A stretch of DNA of 64,000 nt from Symsagittifera roscoffensis (lineage: Eukaryota; Xenacoelomorpha; Acoela; Convolutidae): contig NC_087071.1 of assembly GCF_963678635.1 (NCBI RefSeq), positions 7,269,624 to 7,333,623 on the forward strand, in the 5' to 3' direction. Position 1 is the first letter of the stretch. Each line of letters opens with the position of its first letter. The translations under genes and the position numbers were made by a program. The notes under the pieces were generated by a model. That model saw only the letters and a program-made list of their open reading frames with translations, ran no database searches and was not told the origin of the DNA. Positions 47,401 through 58,540 of this stretch are shown piece by piece.

Positions 47401-47635
47401 TATAGATTTTCTTTATGCTTGTCATATAATCTTAACAATTAAATATAAGGGATTTCTAGCATTCGTGAATTCATGATGTCAGTTCTCTGCATGATAAACT
47501 CTCAAATAAGTTCAGGTTTTAACCTTGACTTTTCCTTAGAAACAATTCCGACTCCCTACATATTCACCCCCACACGTTTTCGAAAGCTGTAGACAAATGA
47601 GAGAGCAAGAAGATACCAAGGGAGTAAGCAGTCAC

Positions 47636-47672
47636 AAAAATGTAGGCGGTCTTTCTATGTATACCCCCTTTT
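47636..47672. repeat. Short repeat shared with 51,100-51,136
   Basis: AATGTAGGCGGTCTTTCTAT followed by GTATACCCCCTTTT. At 51,102 the same text appears with two or three changes, bounded by CACAAA and TTTGTG. It links the satellite region with the retroelement region. Confidence 0.7.
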
Positions 47673-48503
47673 GAAATTCAGTAATCAAGTAGAAAATATT
47701 TTTCAAAAAGTATTAAAATTTTCCAAAGCGTTTCACAAAAAATTAAATATAAAAACCATAACACCTGTTTTTATCAAACAAGAATTCTAGGCAGACATGC
47801 CGAGCAAGATAGTTGAAATTCAAATTAGCAACTGGACAAAACTTGAGATGCGGAAACAAGGCCGGCAATCTTTGAGCACACGCCAGTTGAGCTGAAAAAA
47901 AACTTACTAGTAAAAAACTTTTAAAGGTTTCAAGTCACCCCTGAAGCTACCCTGTAGTAACTAGTACTGCGACAGTATTTAAATTTGATTTTTTTAACAA
48001 ATTGGCTAGACAAAAACGTTAAATGGAAAAAAGCCATTATTCGTTTGATAACAATCGTTTGATAATAATCTACTTAAAGTACTTTACAAAACAAACAACT
48101 CATTTGAATTGGGAATCATCCACTTACGGATAAAAATGAAAGAGGGGCCATTCACCCGAAACTTGCTTAATTACTTAACGCAGTTGCAGCAATGTGTTGC
48201 CAGTTTGCCAACAAGAGTGTAGGACTCTACACAAAAACAAGAGCTGGTTTTCGCCGGTTTTTTTAACCGGGTTAGCGGGAAAATTAGGGTGAATGGACCG
48301 GTACAATGAAGTCACCTATTTAACATATTCAATTGCACTGCCACAAACTGAAATATTTTCTATTTCAATAAGCTTGCATAATCACTGAAATATCTATTTT
48401 GTCAAATTCAAAACAAAATATATGCAACTATGGTTTAAAAAACAACAACACACGCTGTCAAAAATATGGCACTTTAAAGTCTTTATGAGCTATAGTGAGG
48501 CTC
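47673..48503. other. Intergenic, no gene recognised
   Basis: AT-rich DNA downstream of the unknown minus-strand gene. No convincing polyA signal or exon was seen. Confidence 0.5.
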
Positions 48504-49224
48504 TTAGCTATCGTCATCATAGGTCAACCCTGCAACAAACTTATTCGATTTTCTGGAAAACATCCGAAACGGTATCCTCCTGCGATTTCTTTTCCCCTGC
48601 CAGCCCGACGCTTTTTCATTACTTCTATCATGATCACTTGCACAATCCTGCAGATGTCGATTATCACTCAAACGATTCAAAACTCCGCTGAGGTTTGTAC
48701 TTGGTTCATTGAAGAACGATATAGCATTAACTGTATGCTGACGACCATGATCATTTCTCATTTTGACAACCGCAAAACTGTCATCTACCGCGCTACTTCG
48801 CTCATCTACTATTGCAAAATCAGCCTCCGAGCAAGCTTCAAGTATTTCAGAACACATTGGTAACAATGCTTCAAATATCAAATCACCGCATTGAAAATCG
48901 GACAATTTTGTTATAAGGTTGGCCACTAGATTTTCAATTCTTGAGGTGCTCGCTATGTTTCTTGAAATAGACACTGACTTTGTCAGTTCAATCAAGCCTC
49001 CAAACTCAACACCTAATTTGAACAAAAACTTCCTTTCCGATTCAATTAAAGTATGATTAGTTGGTTTAAACGCCAAAAGCATCAAGTTCGCCACATGCCA
49101 ACAAATCCGACAACAAAGGTTATCGGAAAACTGATCTTCGCCAGTCTTTAAAAACTGAACTAGATCGTATTTGTTTCTGATTGCATTCATAATTAGCCAC
49201 CAGAAAACAAGACAGCATTTCTCT
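48504..49224 (-). CDS. 3' terminal exon of an unrecognised protein
   Basis: Open for ~240 codons to the stop at 48,504, with balanced non-repetitive composition, unlike the repeats around it. The exon probably starts at 49,224, after CTTTTAATTTTTAG on the minus strand, beginning with one base of a split codon. Its sequence includes LCCRICWHVANLMLLAF, SRIENLVANLITKLSDF and CGDLIFEALLPMCSEILE. These have the amphipathic-helix look of an alpha-helical repeat protein. The tail is polar and ends in a basic patch KRNRRRIPFRMFSRKSNK and an acidic YDDDS. I do not recognise the family. Upstream exons would lie at higher coordinates, where only retroelement DNA is seen, so they are beyond the window or lost. 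The terminal-exon reading is inference. Confidence 0.5.
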
Positions 49225-49854
49225 CTAAAAATTAAAAGAAGCCTCATCAATTTAATTAATCTGAATCAAAGATGTAAAACAGAACATTTGTGCCAGTCGG
49301 TCATATTTGGAAGTTTGACCTTGAGAGAAGCAAAAAACACTTGATTTTGGAGAGAAATTTAATTTTTCAAAATTTCGAATGGAGCATGTCATGCACGATT
49401 TTCTCGCGATAACTAAAAATCAAGAAAGAGAAGTCAGAACGATCGAGTGACAATCGCGGGAAAGTTGCTAGAAAAATCAGTGGGAAATTGCTATTCGCAA
49501 TTTCAGTAGCAATAATAATCGAGAGTAGAGCTGTCCCATCTAAAACAGAGACGAGCGCACTCCCACGAACTGGATTGTCGTGATTGGAGTACTATTATTA
49601 ACTGGACCAGAGTGAACCTTCGGTGGAAAGGTGGACAGCTAGAGTGTCCCAATGGTTCACGAGAACTTACAGTCTAGAGTAAAAACTTGTTCTTGTTATT
49701 GAAACTGACTAACATTAAACTCATTTTAGTTACTTTATTGATTCTTGAGTTGCTTACCGACTTATTTACTTCCTGGTTCTTGAGCGTGCTACAATGTGAG
49801 TACTAATTTAAATTTCTAGAGTGTGTTTTATAATTCTTATGTTGAGGTAAGGCG

Positions 49855-50620
49855 AGTTTTAGGTTGATCCATCTGAAATGGATCAAAGTTCCACTGTCTA
49901 ATAAAAAGTAACTTAACGGATTGTTCCAACCCGGTTTTTAACGGCGTTCATGTATTTTGGGTATCTAGAGACCTAAGTATGGGGACGTTTCTAATTCTAG
50001 AGTGGGGGGATATTTTAGTAGTAGCCTTTAAGCTGTAACGGGTCGTAGTCTCATGTCACAAACGAACCGAACTGGCTCCGACCGTTCTTGAGGTAGAAAA
50101 ACACAAGAGATGGTGTCCCTGACCCTTGAGCCAGTGGTTATAGGGCCTATTTTTCTTAAGCCTCATGTGTGACTGCAGTAGACGAATGTTACATAGTGTT
50201 TTTATGGCGCTCCTGGGTGTTTACGACATCAAGACTACGGAGTCGAACCCACTTGAGACAGCTTCGGGCTGAATGCCCATTCTAGAGTACCGGCCGTACG
50301 GTTCGACAGGAACGTGCAAACCTTCCGGTTGTACCGTGATAGCTTTTTAAGAAAACTCAAGAAAACTTCCTGGTACGCTCTCCGAACGAGGCTTAGCTAA
50401 CCGAGTAAAGGGGGGCAACTAGGGGGACAAAAACACGAGCAAAAAGACAAAAAGCGAAACAAAAACCATAAAACGAAAAAAGACAGTGACTTTGACACCA
50501 GATTAGTTGGATCAAACCTTTATATTAATTAAATAGTATACCCATACTGTTTTACAAGTTCGATCGTTTCGATCAACCTAGTAATTTAATCCAGTAACCT
50601 TAATAAAGTGCCCGAGTGTG
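49855..50620 (+). repeat. LTR-like block A
   Basis: Shares, in order, with block B: GTTGATCCATC, CGAATGTTACATA..TGTTTTTATGGCGCTCCTGGGTGTT, CCTTCCGG.TT.ACCGTGA.TAGCTTTTTAA, a CTC..TTCC segment and an A-rich stretch of AACCAAAAA type. Order and spacing are conserved but identity is patchy, so the copies are old. Probably LTR plus leader of the retroelement family whose gag-pol lies at 55-63 kb. Confidence 0.6.
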
Positions 50621-50656
50621 GGGCGTTGTCAAGGGTTTTCAGATAGCTTGGAACTT

Positions 50657-50870
50657 AGCTGGACAACAAGGAGACTTGACTGGAAGAGGTGACCAGCCGA
50701 GTGGGAAGGTTGTTCAGGAGCATTTGATCTGAACCGATAGGAGACTCGACTGGAACAGGTGACCGGCCGAGTGGGAAACCGGTTCAGGAACAATTGAGCT
50801 GAACCAATAGGAGACTGAACTGGAACAGGTGATCAGTCGAGTGGGAAAGCAGCCAAGAAGGATTTGACAG
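50657..50870. repeat. 70-bp tandem repeat, three copies
   Basis: AGGAGACTNGACTGGAANAGGTGACC starts near 50,669, 50,739 and 50,809. Each is followed by GCCGAGTGGGAA and TTCAGGA.CA.TTGA.CTGAACC. It lies between LTR-like blocks A and B. Confidence 0.93.
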
Positions 50871-51526
50871 TTCTCGAGTTCTCAAGTTTAAACAAAGCAC
50901 TACTTCGGTATTAACAGTTTAACATAGGTTGTCACAGTGGTATCTTCCTTTTTAAGAAAGTCAATTAAAATGGGTCCTTTGGTCAAGCGGATTGGCAGTC
51001 GAACCCGCCGATGCACGAGAAAGAGAATTTTAAAGGCGTTAGCACCGGAATTCTAATGAAAAAGAGGCTCAGAATGTTCTAAAAGTAGAGTATGCAGGCA
51101 CAAATATGTAGGCGGTCTTTCTATGTCTACCCCTTTTGTGACATTCGACCAGAATGTGCCAAAATGCAATCTCTGCAGTTTAGTCATTTTAGCAGCGAGC
51201 CTTCCGAGTTGGTGATTTTGAAGGATTAAGAACGTTATTCGAACGATTGAACAAAACGTGAAGGTTGAAGGATTCGGAAATTCCTAAATTTTAAATTTTC
51301 GAAGTGATGACGTAACATTTCTGAGAAACGTCAGAAACGGCCATTTTGGCAAAAAAAGTCGAAGAAAAACAGAACAACATTAGTTGCGATTGCGAGAAGG
51401 ACGAAAATAGTGATTGAAAAATGACAACAAGTCACAGAGTTAACAGAGAACACTCCGAGTTGCAACTTTTGTGTCGCTACAACAGTTGCAAGGCCGTTGC
51501 AGACAACGGTGAAGGGTGGAAGACAG

Positions 51527-51591
51527 CCTTCCGGATTACGGAGAAATCAAGATTAACATGCTTGATTCAGTGGATTCAAGAATCCGGAAGG
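51527..51591 (+). ncRNA. Two-stem structured repeat, copy 1
   Basis: Outer stem CCTTCCGGATT (51,527) with AATCCGGAAGG (51,581), 11 perfect pairs. Inner stem AATCAAG (51,545) with CTTGATT (51,561). Matches the structure at 53,221-53,285. Whether it is transcribed is unknown. Confidence 0.55.
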
Positions 51592-51711
51592 GTTTCGGGA
51601 CTGGAATTTTTTTTTTCCTTTTATATAAACTTTTAGCTTCCTGTCATGTCCTGATTTGAATTTAATTAACAACTGGATTCATTTTGATAAGGATGAGAAG
51701 CTAGGAGTTGG

Positions 51712-52600
51712 GGGAAAGGGTTGATCCATCTTCGATGGAGCTGATGATTTTTATCTACTGCACAAAAACAAAAGTAATTCAATAAATAGTAGTAGCCTTG
51801 TTTTTAGGAGTGACCTCGTTGTCTGGGGATACTGAGACCCAGCCATGAGCTCACTATTTCTGCATGTAATTAAGTTAATTTGAGTGTTTTGACCGAAGCC
51901 GAAAGCAGTAACGTTTTTGTCGACCCGATGTTAGAAAGACCACCGAAAGTACTGGCTGGGTAGAGACGGTGAAAAGCATTTAAAGCTCTGTTTAGACGTT
52001 AGCCAGTCGTCTTAGGACTTAGTTTTATTTTCCGTCGATATGTATCTTCCGGGCGAATGTTACATACATGTTTTTATGGCGCTCCTGGGTGTTATTCATT
52101 TTAACATCATGACCGGCAGAACCGTTAACGAGCACTCCAAGCCGAGCGGATGCTCACATTAACGCCCTTAATAGGCCTAAACCGCCGGGGCGGAAGGGTA
52201 GTTCGGAACGCGGAAGCCTTCCGGATTACCGTGAATAGCTTTTTAACTTAGTTAAGACCGAAAATTCACGAATCAGGAAGGGTGGGGGGATCGGCCATAC
52301 CCTCGTTCCCTGAGAGGTTTGTGAACAAAAACACTTAAAGATATATATAAAACCAAACCAAAAGTAGTATAGTACCCAAGAAAAACAAAAAAACATAAAA
52401 AAATAACCGAAAAACCAAAAACAGTAAAAAAGTAAAAAATCAGTAAAAATCATCCACCCAGACAAGATGTGATCCGACCCTCCCGTTTGTTGTTGATAGA
52501 TATATTGTTGTTACAGGCATTTATATCAGTCAGGATCGTTACGATCATTTTTGTAGCCTGTTTGTGAGGCTTGTACTGTAGGATTTTTTGAGCATTTAAG
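51712..52600 (+). repeat. LTR-like block B
   Basis: Diverged copy of block A, offset ~1.86-1.90 kb, with the same conserved core around TTTTTATGGCGCTCCTGGGTGTT at 52,071. Contains its own CCTTCCGGATT...AATCAGGAAGG hairpin at 52,224-52,275 with an inner CGTGAA/TTCACG stem. Confidence 0.6.
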
Positions 52601-52828
52601 CACGTTAATGATAAATTGCGCTCAATCCGGAGGGGTCAGCTGATTTGCGCTCAATTCGGAAGGGTCTTGGGAGAAGACTGATCCAGCAAGCAGTACAAGG
52701 AGCAACAAGAAGGGGCTCAACAACAACAACATTCGACTGTTGGGTATCGTTAGCAATTTTTGTATCCCTTTTGGTACAAGAATTAAGATAGTAATCTGTG
52801 GGGGGCTCGACAGTGCTGCACTGTAGTG

Positions 52829-52897
52829 ACCCTTCACCAAACTGCGAATATCCGAGTTAAGCACCTTAATTCGGATATTAAACAAACCCGGAGGGGT
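52829..52897 (+). ncRNA. Two-stem structured repeat, copy 2
   Basis: Outer stem ACCCTTC with GGAGGGGT (one G-U pair). Inner stem AATATCCGAGTTAA (52,847) with TTAATTCGGATATT (52,866), 14 pairs with one wobble. Confidence 0.5.
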
Positions 52898-53220
52898 ATA
52901 GTATTACTAATATCATTACTTCTATAGCCTATATCAATATTCCTATATCGTTTTTCAGTGAAAAACACAGAAAGCAGACCGGTTTTTAGGGTCAAAATAG
53001 CGATATTTTGATCCCCCCACAAGTCGCGATTTGTGAGATATCTATATTTTTTGAAACGGAAAAAGCGCTAAAGTAGTGTGTTACATCGTAACTGCACTAC
53101 CATAAGAGATAGAACCGGTTAAGTTTAGTTCAGAAGTGGTTGGAACTAGTTTGGTACCGAAAACCGAAATTTCGTGATTTTTGAGAAAACGAAACACTAT
53201 AAATTCAGAAAAAAGAGAAG

Positions 53221-53285
53221 CCTTCCGGGTTGCAGAGAAATCAAACTTAACGTGTTTGATTTGGTGGATTCATCAATCCGGAGGG
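53221..53285 (+). ncRNA. Two-stem structured repeat, copy 3
   Basis: Outer stem CCTTCCGGGTT with AATCCGGAGGG, fully paired counting two G-U pairs. Inner stem AAATCAAAC (53,238) with GTTTGATTT (53,253), 9 perfect pairs. Relative to copy 1, one inner G-C pair is replaced by A-T on both sides. Confidence 0.55.
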
Positions 53286-53796
53286 GTACATGTAGCATAG
53301 TTTATCGCTAATTTTTTCAACAAAAGCGTTTTAGATCGGGTCTTTTGCATTGAACTAGAAGAGTATAGGCCTTCTGAGCTCGGATCATTTATTTTTAGGT
53401 CGAGAAGACCAGATTTGCGGAAAAAGTTAGGCGGAACCTATAAGAGAGAAAATTTTTGAGTTCAGAAAAAAGAAGTTTTGGTTGATAAATTTGGAACTAC
53501 TGGGCATATCGAGTTGATCTTGGTACCAATAGATCAGAAATTAGCTGAGCTTACTGATAGAGACGAAAATTTTTCGGAAAAGCAAGCGTGAAATTTTTTT
53601 TGAGATTGTTTTTAGCAAATTCACCAATTTGGGAGGGTAGACCCTTCACGTTTTATAATTTTCTTTTAGAAAAGCCCTTATACCCCTACTAAAAGGTAAT
53701 ATCGGTTGAATAAAGTAACTTTAGGCTGTTCCAGACAAAAAGGGAAGGCTAGGGGCACAGCAAAACCTTAATCGAGCCAAAGTTAGGCGAGCGATA

Positions 53797-53933
53797 AGAC
53801 CCTTCACCGTTAGTGTGAATTGTCAAATAAGAGGCTTAACTTCAATCCGGAAGGGTCTAGGAAAGTAGTACATACCCTTCCTAGTTAATTGAAAAAGCGA
53901 AATTGCATCGGAGAACGTATCCGGAAGGGGTAT
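53797..53933 (+). ncRNA. Two further hairpins of the same family
   Basis: AGACCCTTC (53,797) pairs with GAAGGGTCT (53,850), 9 perfect pairs. ATACCCTTCC (53,872) pairs with GGAAGGGGTAT (53,923) with one bulge. Both 3' strands are the TCCGGAAGGG motif. Confidence 0.5.
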
Positions 53934-53959
53934 ATGTTGAAAGAAGGAAATCTCCGAAA

Positions 53960-54175
53960 AGCTACTTTTACAAAACCGGAGGGCTCCCAATCCGGAGGGG
54001 TCAAAATTTTTTCAAATTAGGAGGGGTCCGAATCCGGAGGGGTCCTATAGTTGCTAATTCGGAGGAGTCCAAATCCGGAGGGGTCTTATATTAACTAACT
54101 CAGAGGGGTCTCAATCCGGAGGGGTCTAGATTTTGTTAGTCCGGGAGGGTCCTATTTGTGCAAATCCGGAGGGGT
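53960..54175 (+). repeat. ~42-bp tandem repeats of AATCCGGAGGGGTC
   Basis: AATCCGGAGGGGTC occurs at about 53,990, 54,030, 54,072, 54,112 and 54,161, alternating with decayed forms such as AATTAGGAGGGGTCC and AATTCGGAGGAGTCC. The exact 10-mer CCGGAGGGGT appears eight times in 52,620-54,180. Confidence 0.9.
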
Positions 54176-54374
54176 ATTATTTAATTAGAGGACTTAGGAA
54201 GACGGAAGAAAGACTAAAGTGAGAGTTATTAGGTTATTAGCACACAGGCTAGGAATCAGTGACTGCACTTGTAACTTGCCTTTCAATAAAAACCAGACCA
54301 AAACAAAACAGGTCCGAACTCGGATATTCGCGACACTAAGTCTAAACTAAAAAGAGCGTAATTCATTGGTGTGG

Positions 54375-54540
54375 ATTGTAACACAATACGTTTTTGTGAA
54401 AAGTGACTGCCCTGAGGATTGTAGTAGGTCTAGCTCGGGCAGTCCGAAGGCAGATAGGTAACACAGTACTCGGTGGGTGCAAAAGACGCCCACTTGAGAA
54501 AATTACTGCCTTCAAAGTTTTGTCTGTTTGGTGCAGCACC
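54375..54540 (+). promoter_or_regulatory. Structured leader upstream of gag
   Basis: Consecutive hairpins: ATTGT/ACAAT (54,375-54,387); GACTGCCC/GGGCAGTC (54,405-54,444); GAAGGCAG/CTGCCTTC (54,446-54,513), which encloses GTGGGTG/CGCCCAC (54,473-54,493); and GGTGC/GCACC (54,530-54,540). Located ~430 nt before the first gag ATG. It could serve in packaging, dimerisation or translation of the retroelement RNA; function is inferred from position only. Confidence 0.5.
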
Positions 54541-54966
54541 GAGCAGGGAAAGCTTTTTCTTTAAAAGACAAGTTCGACTATTGTACTGCGACCGACTAAG
54601 AATACATTACACATACGTTTTTTTGTCATAGAGGTATTCATATTCTGTCATTATATATATTTTTTTATTTTGTTCTTGATTTTAAAATCTACATAAACTG
54701 TGCTTGGTTGGGTAGTGAGTACACTATCTTTTAAATTGACTGATTACATCATATTGTGCTAGTTTTCAAATCTTACGACCGATAATCGGTTAGTGTGAAT
54801 AAATTTTATACAAACTGTACTCTGATAACATACAGGGATTCGTGGTCACTATTTAATAGAATCTTGTGAAATTTATTGAGTTGTGTCAATTATTATAGGT
54901 AATCAAACCATAAGGTCACTAGCAATCGAATTAAGTGTATAGGCATAAAGAAGTGACAAATAGAGA

Positions 54967-55383
54967 ATGAGTTTAGACAAGTCAAGGATACCAAAAGGAG
55001 GTAATAGCTCTAGGAAATTCATACCTGAGGAGCAAAGAAAAAAGATGGCCGATCCTTTTGTGGATTGGATCAAACGAGCCCGGACCGACAAAGGGGAGAC
55101 GGTTTCAGGCAGAATGGTTGAAACGAGAAGTCAGAAGTCCTCAGAGGAGCGAAAAGAACTGTTAGAAGTGGAGGTCAATACGGACCATGCCATGAACGAC
55201 AACCAGGAAGTACATGGACTGGAAGGGAGAGGCAGAAGGCTGGCGAGTGAATCTACTCCGGTAGAACAAGGCCATGATTTTGCCACTTCCACCGGGACAT
55301 TGGATCGAGAAGAGATGTCGGAACTGACCGACATCTCAACTGAAATAGCGGCAACTAGAAGATCTCCGACAACAACACTATGA
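54967..55383 (+). pseudogene. gag N-terminal fragment
   Basis: Starts MSLDKSRIPKGGNSSRKFIP and continues as a charged, Ser/Glu-rich protein to TGA at 55,381-55,383. The stop overlaps an ATG (CTATGATGG) in the -1 frame, where the following gag fragment continues. No known fold recognised; assigned to gag by position. Confidence 0.65.
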
Positions 55384-55880
55384 TGGCAGGCGGAACTGAG
55401 AAACAAACAACGTCATCATCGTTCTCAGAAAGAATGAGGAACACCTTCGGAAACATCTTTCCATTCACCATGTGAGGAGGCGCAGGAAACGAAGGTGAAT
55501 CCCAGGAGGAGGAGGACGAAGAAGAGCAAGTGGACTTTGGGTCTCAAGTCAGCCTCAACAGTTCGACCCAGGAGAATGAGGCATATGTCGGAAGAGAGAC
55601 TGGAACCATGGACAAGTTTGGTGTGGTGAGAACGATAAGCAAAGAGGCAAACACACCGGGCCAGTCAAGAGACTTCGCGATTATGACAAATTCAGAGCTG
55701 CAAGCTGGGGAGAGTAGAAATAGAGAGCTGCGCAACGCATTGGCGGATCCTGAGGTAGATAAAGAAAAGACGTCGAGGCAGAGAGTCAAGGCCCGGATCT
55801 CGACCAGCACGAAGCTACCTGGGACCGACAGGGTTACACCGCCACTAGTAACGCCACTCGTGGATAACGGGGAGCACTAG
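55380..55880 (+). pseudogene. gag middle fragment (with in-frame stop)
   Basis: The -1 frame from ATG 55,380 reads MMAGGTEKQTTSSSFSERMR, then hits TGA at 55,473. It continues open after it as GGAGNEGESQEEEDEEEQVD to TAG at 55,878-55,880. Acidic and low complexity. Confidence 0.6.
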
Positions 55881-56374
55881 AAGAAGCCTTAAACAACATA
55901 GTGGACAGTTTAGGAGAACAAAATGAACAGATGTCAATAAGAATGAGTGAACTAGAAAGAGCAGTTCACATTGAAAGAGAAAGTCTGCGGGAAGAAATAA
56001 ACCGCAATAGAAAAGAAATTGGCAGGAGCGAAAAACGCTTGAAAGAAAGAACGGACGAGCATATGGCAAAGAAATTGTCGCGAATGACAAGAGAAGCGGA
56101 ACAGCGAGAGTTACGCTTAAGAGACGACATGGAGAAGTTAAGAATTCAGCAAGAGCAGTCTCTTGGGACTCTTGACACAAAGATAGACGCGATGATGGAG
56201 AGGCGAACTCAGGCTATCATGGATAGGTTCGACTGGCTACTAAGCAGCAAGAGTGGACCAAAAGAAGGAGAACCGAATTCGGGAGGTCCCAGCAGGGAAC
56301 CGAGGGTGAACTTCAATGAACATCAAAAGAGGAAGACGTATGGATCCACTAGAGGCAGGGGTAATGGAGCATAG
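55862..56374 (+). pseudogene. gag coiled-coil fragment
   Basis: After a further -1 change at a GGGG run (55,871), the frame reads ALEEALNNIVDSLGEQNEQM and a heptad-rich segment of ~100 residues (SELERAVHIERESLREEI...RLRDDMEKLRIQQEQSL), a probable gag coiled coil. It ends at TAG 56,372, but the same frame stays open beyond. Confidence 0.7.
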
Positions 56375-58540
56375 GGCCCGAACAGTAGAGCAAATTCAAC
56401 GGGGAACAGACAGACCTCTAACGAACGACCAACGCAAGGCACACATGCGACTGGGAGAAGTGATTCCGGTAACAGGGGGCATGCAAGCCCGAGGAGGGGT
56501 CATGAGGACACCCAAGCGGGAAACACTCACGGCGATTCGGATTGCAGGGATGCACCGCATACAGAGCCTCTGACGAGGTGTGAGGACACTCAAGCGGGAC
56601 ACTCAAGGGATGCTACGGCAATGGCCACAGCATTTGAACCCCTAAACAGGTCTTTGGAGACATTCCTGACAAGATTATCCAGAACCAATGAACCCAGTGA
56701 GAAGTCCAGAAGAGTCTTTAAGAAACCAAGATGCTATAAAGACGAACCTGATGGCTGTATTGATACGTGGATAGAGGTAATGAAGCTGCATTTTGAGGAA
56801 GAGGACTTGTCGGAGAGACAGGAATGCAGTGCGCTCACCAGCAACTTGGAAGGGACAGCCCTGAACTGTGTCATGACCAAGAAGCAATATCAGCGTGACA
56901 CAGCTGAAAAAATCTTCGAGATCTTGTTAAACCGTTTCGGATCAGGGGTGCAGGGGCACCAAGCGATGATGCGCTTCGAGAAACGGAGGCAACGAGAAGA
57001 TGAAACGATAGACAAGTTTCTCGATGACTTGGAAATACTGAGAAGACGCAGCCAACCGGATGAGTCAAACCGAAGGATGAACCTGGCCGTAGCCTCAAAA
57101 TTTATCGATGGTGTGAAGAATGATGAACTTCGAACAATGCTAGCAACGCATTACACACCACTATCAACCAACGCGCCAGCACCAGAAGAGTTGAGGCTCA
57201 AGTCAAAAGAGTTTCTTTTGTTGAAACCTCCTTCGAGATCTGGATACTACAAAAACAATTATGGCAATTTTAACAACGGACCAGCAAACCAGGGGAACAA
57301 TTGGTACAAACCGACGGATGATATGGACAAGAGACGCTCTTGTGCCAATTGCAGTTCAACGGACCATCATGTGTCAGCATGCCCAACTTACAAACAAGGC
57401 ATGAAAGCAATAGGCTTTAGCCTCGAGGACGAAGATGCGTCAGAGTTGGACCATGAGGATTTCATGAGAGGAGTAATTGCAAAATTCGGCCCGAGGTGTT
57501 TCTTTTGCAACTTGGAAGGTCATTTTAAATCAGATTGTCCGCAATTCTGGGATGCAGTGGCAGACATCAAGCATCCAAGACATGAAGAAGCTTTGTCAGG
57601 AGTGAAAGCCAGCAAGGCTCGACTTTTGAGTGAAGCGGAGGCACGCAGAAAAGATAAACCTCAAGAGCTGGCGGCAAAGAAAATGCAAGCGGTAACAGAG
57701 GAGACACGTGAGCCGGAACCAGCAACTGCGGCTGATGACTTCAAGATCGACTATAAAGCAGCCGCGAGGGATGCTCTAAATAGAGTGCAGCAGGAACTGG
57801 TGACGAAAGAGATCGAACAAAAAGTGAAACTTGAACTAGAGAATGAGAAACTTCAGGAGCAACTGAATACCTTCGAAGCAACGGAGTTCGAAGAAACGAA
57901 ACCACCAAGCAGTTTGAACATGAAACTTAAAGTGATCTCCGGTCAGAGGTTCGGCATGGTGTCGCAAGGAAAAAAGATACAGTCGATAATCTCAGTGGTT
58001 GGACACCACGTAATAGGAAATCTGAGTGAACCATCCGAGTTCACTTTGATGCATTTGGACACATATGCAGACTATCTGAGGCAGGTGGAGCCACGCACCG
58101 AGTCGAGAGCTGTGCGAGCACTACTAACGACGGGTGGCCCCCGCATGAAGAAACTTCATGGACGCTACCTAGAGGTCTATGGGCCGTATCAAATAATGCT
58201 GAACGTGGATGGAATCAGTATCTACACCAGGACTTATGTAACAACAGATGATGACCAAATGGGGCAGATCTATTTGGGTGAGGAGGAACTCAAAGTCCGC
58301 AGGATAGGCCATGACGCCATGATGGAACAAGACGCGGTACACATTGGATATGAAGCAGATGTGACAGCACATCTGCTCGAAACCAACGGAACAAAAATCG
58401 GAGTCACAGGGCTTCTGGACACAGGAGCGGTAGTGAGTGTGATGCCGATAAAAACTTGGGAAAGAGTGGGCTTCACGCGGGAAGATCTAATTCCAACGAA
58501 TCTCCGACTGGCCGCGCCAATCAAGGAGCTATCTACGTAG
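56375..58540 (+). pseudogene. gag capsid, nucleocapsid and N-terminal protease
   Basis: Open in one frame from the TAG at 56,372 to 58,540; an internal ATG at 56,621 begins 639 codons. Residues ~28-185 from that ATG form a Retrotrans_gag-type capsid (DEPDGCIDTWIEVMKLHF, EKIFEILLNRFGS, DETIDKFLDDLEILRRR). Two CX2CX4HX4C zinc knuckles follow (CANCSSTDHHVSAC and CFFCNLEGHFKSDC). A ~45-residue helical segment rich in E/K/Q comes next, then a domain of unknown type. The frame ends with the aspartic-protease active site LLDTGAVVSVMP (DTGA at 600-603). The protease is cut by a -1 frame change around 58,510; its C-terminal half (FILGRDF) is in the next frame. Confidence 0.85.

Noticed and set aside
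51421-51636. 71-codon plus-strand ORF
   Set aside because: Overlaps the structured repeat at 51,527-51,591, has no homology, and a low-complexity Phe-rich end.
55131-56180. Minus-strand ORFs of 88-111 codons
   Set aside because: Antisense to gag, whose plus-strand frames carry the coiled coil and connect to the zinc knuckles.
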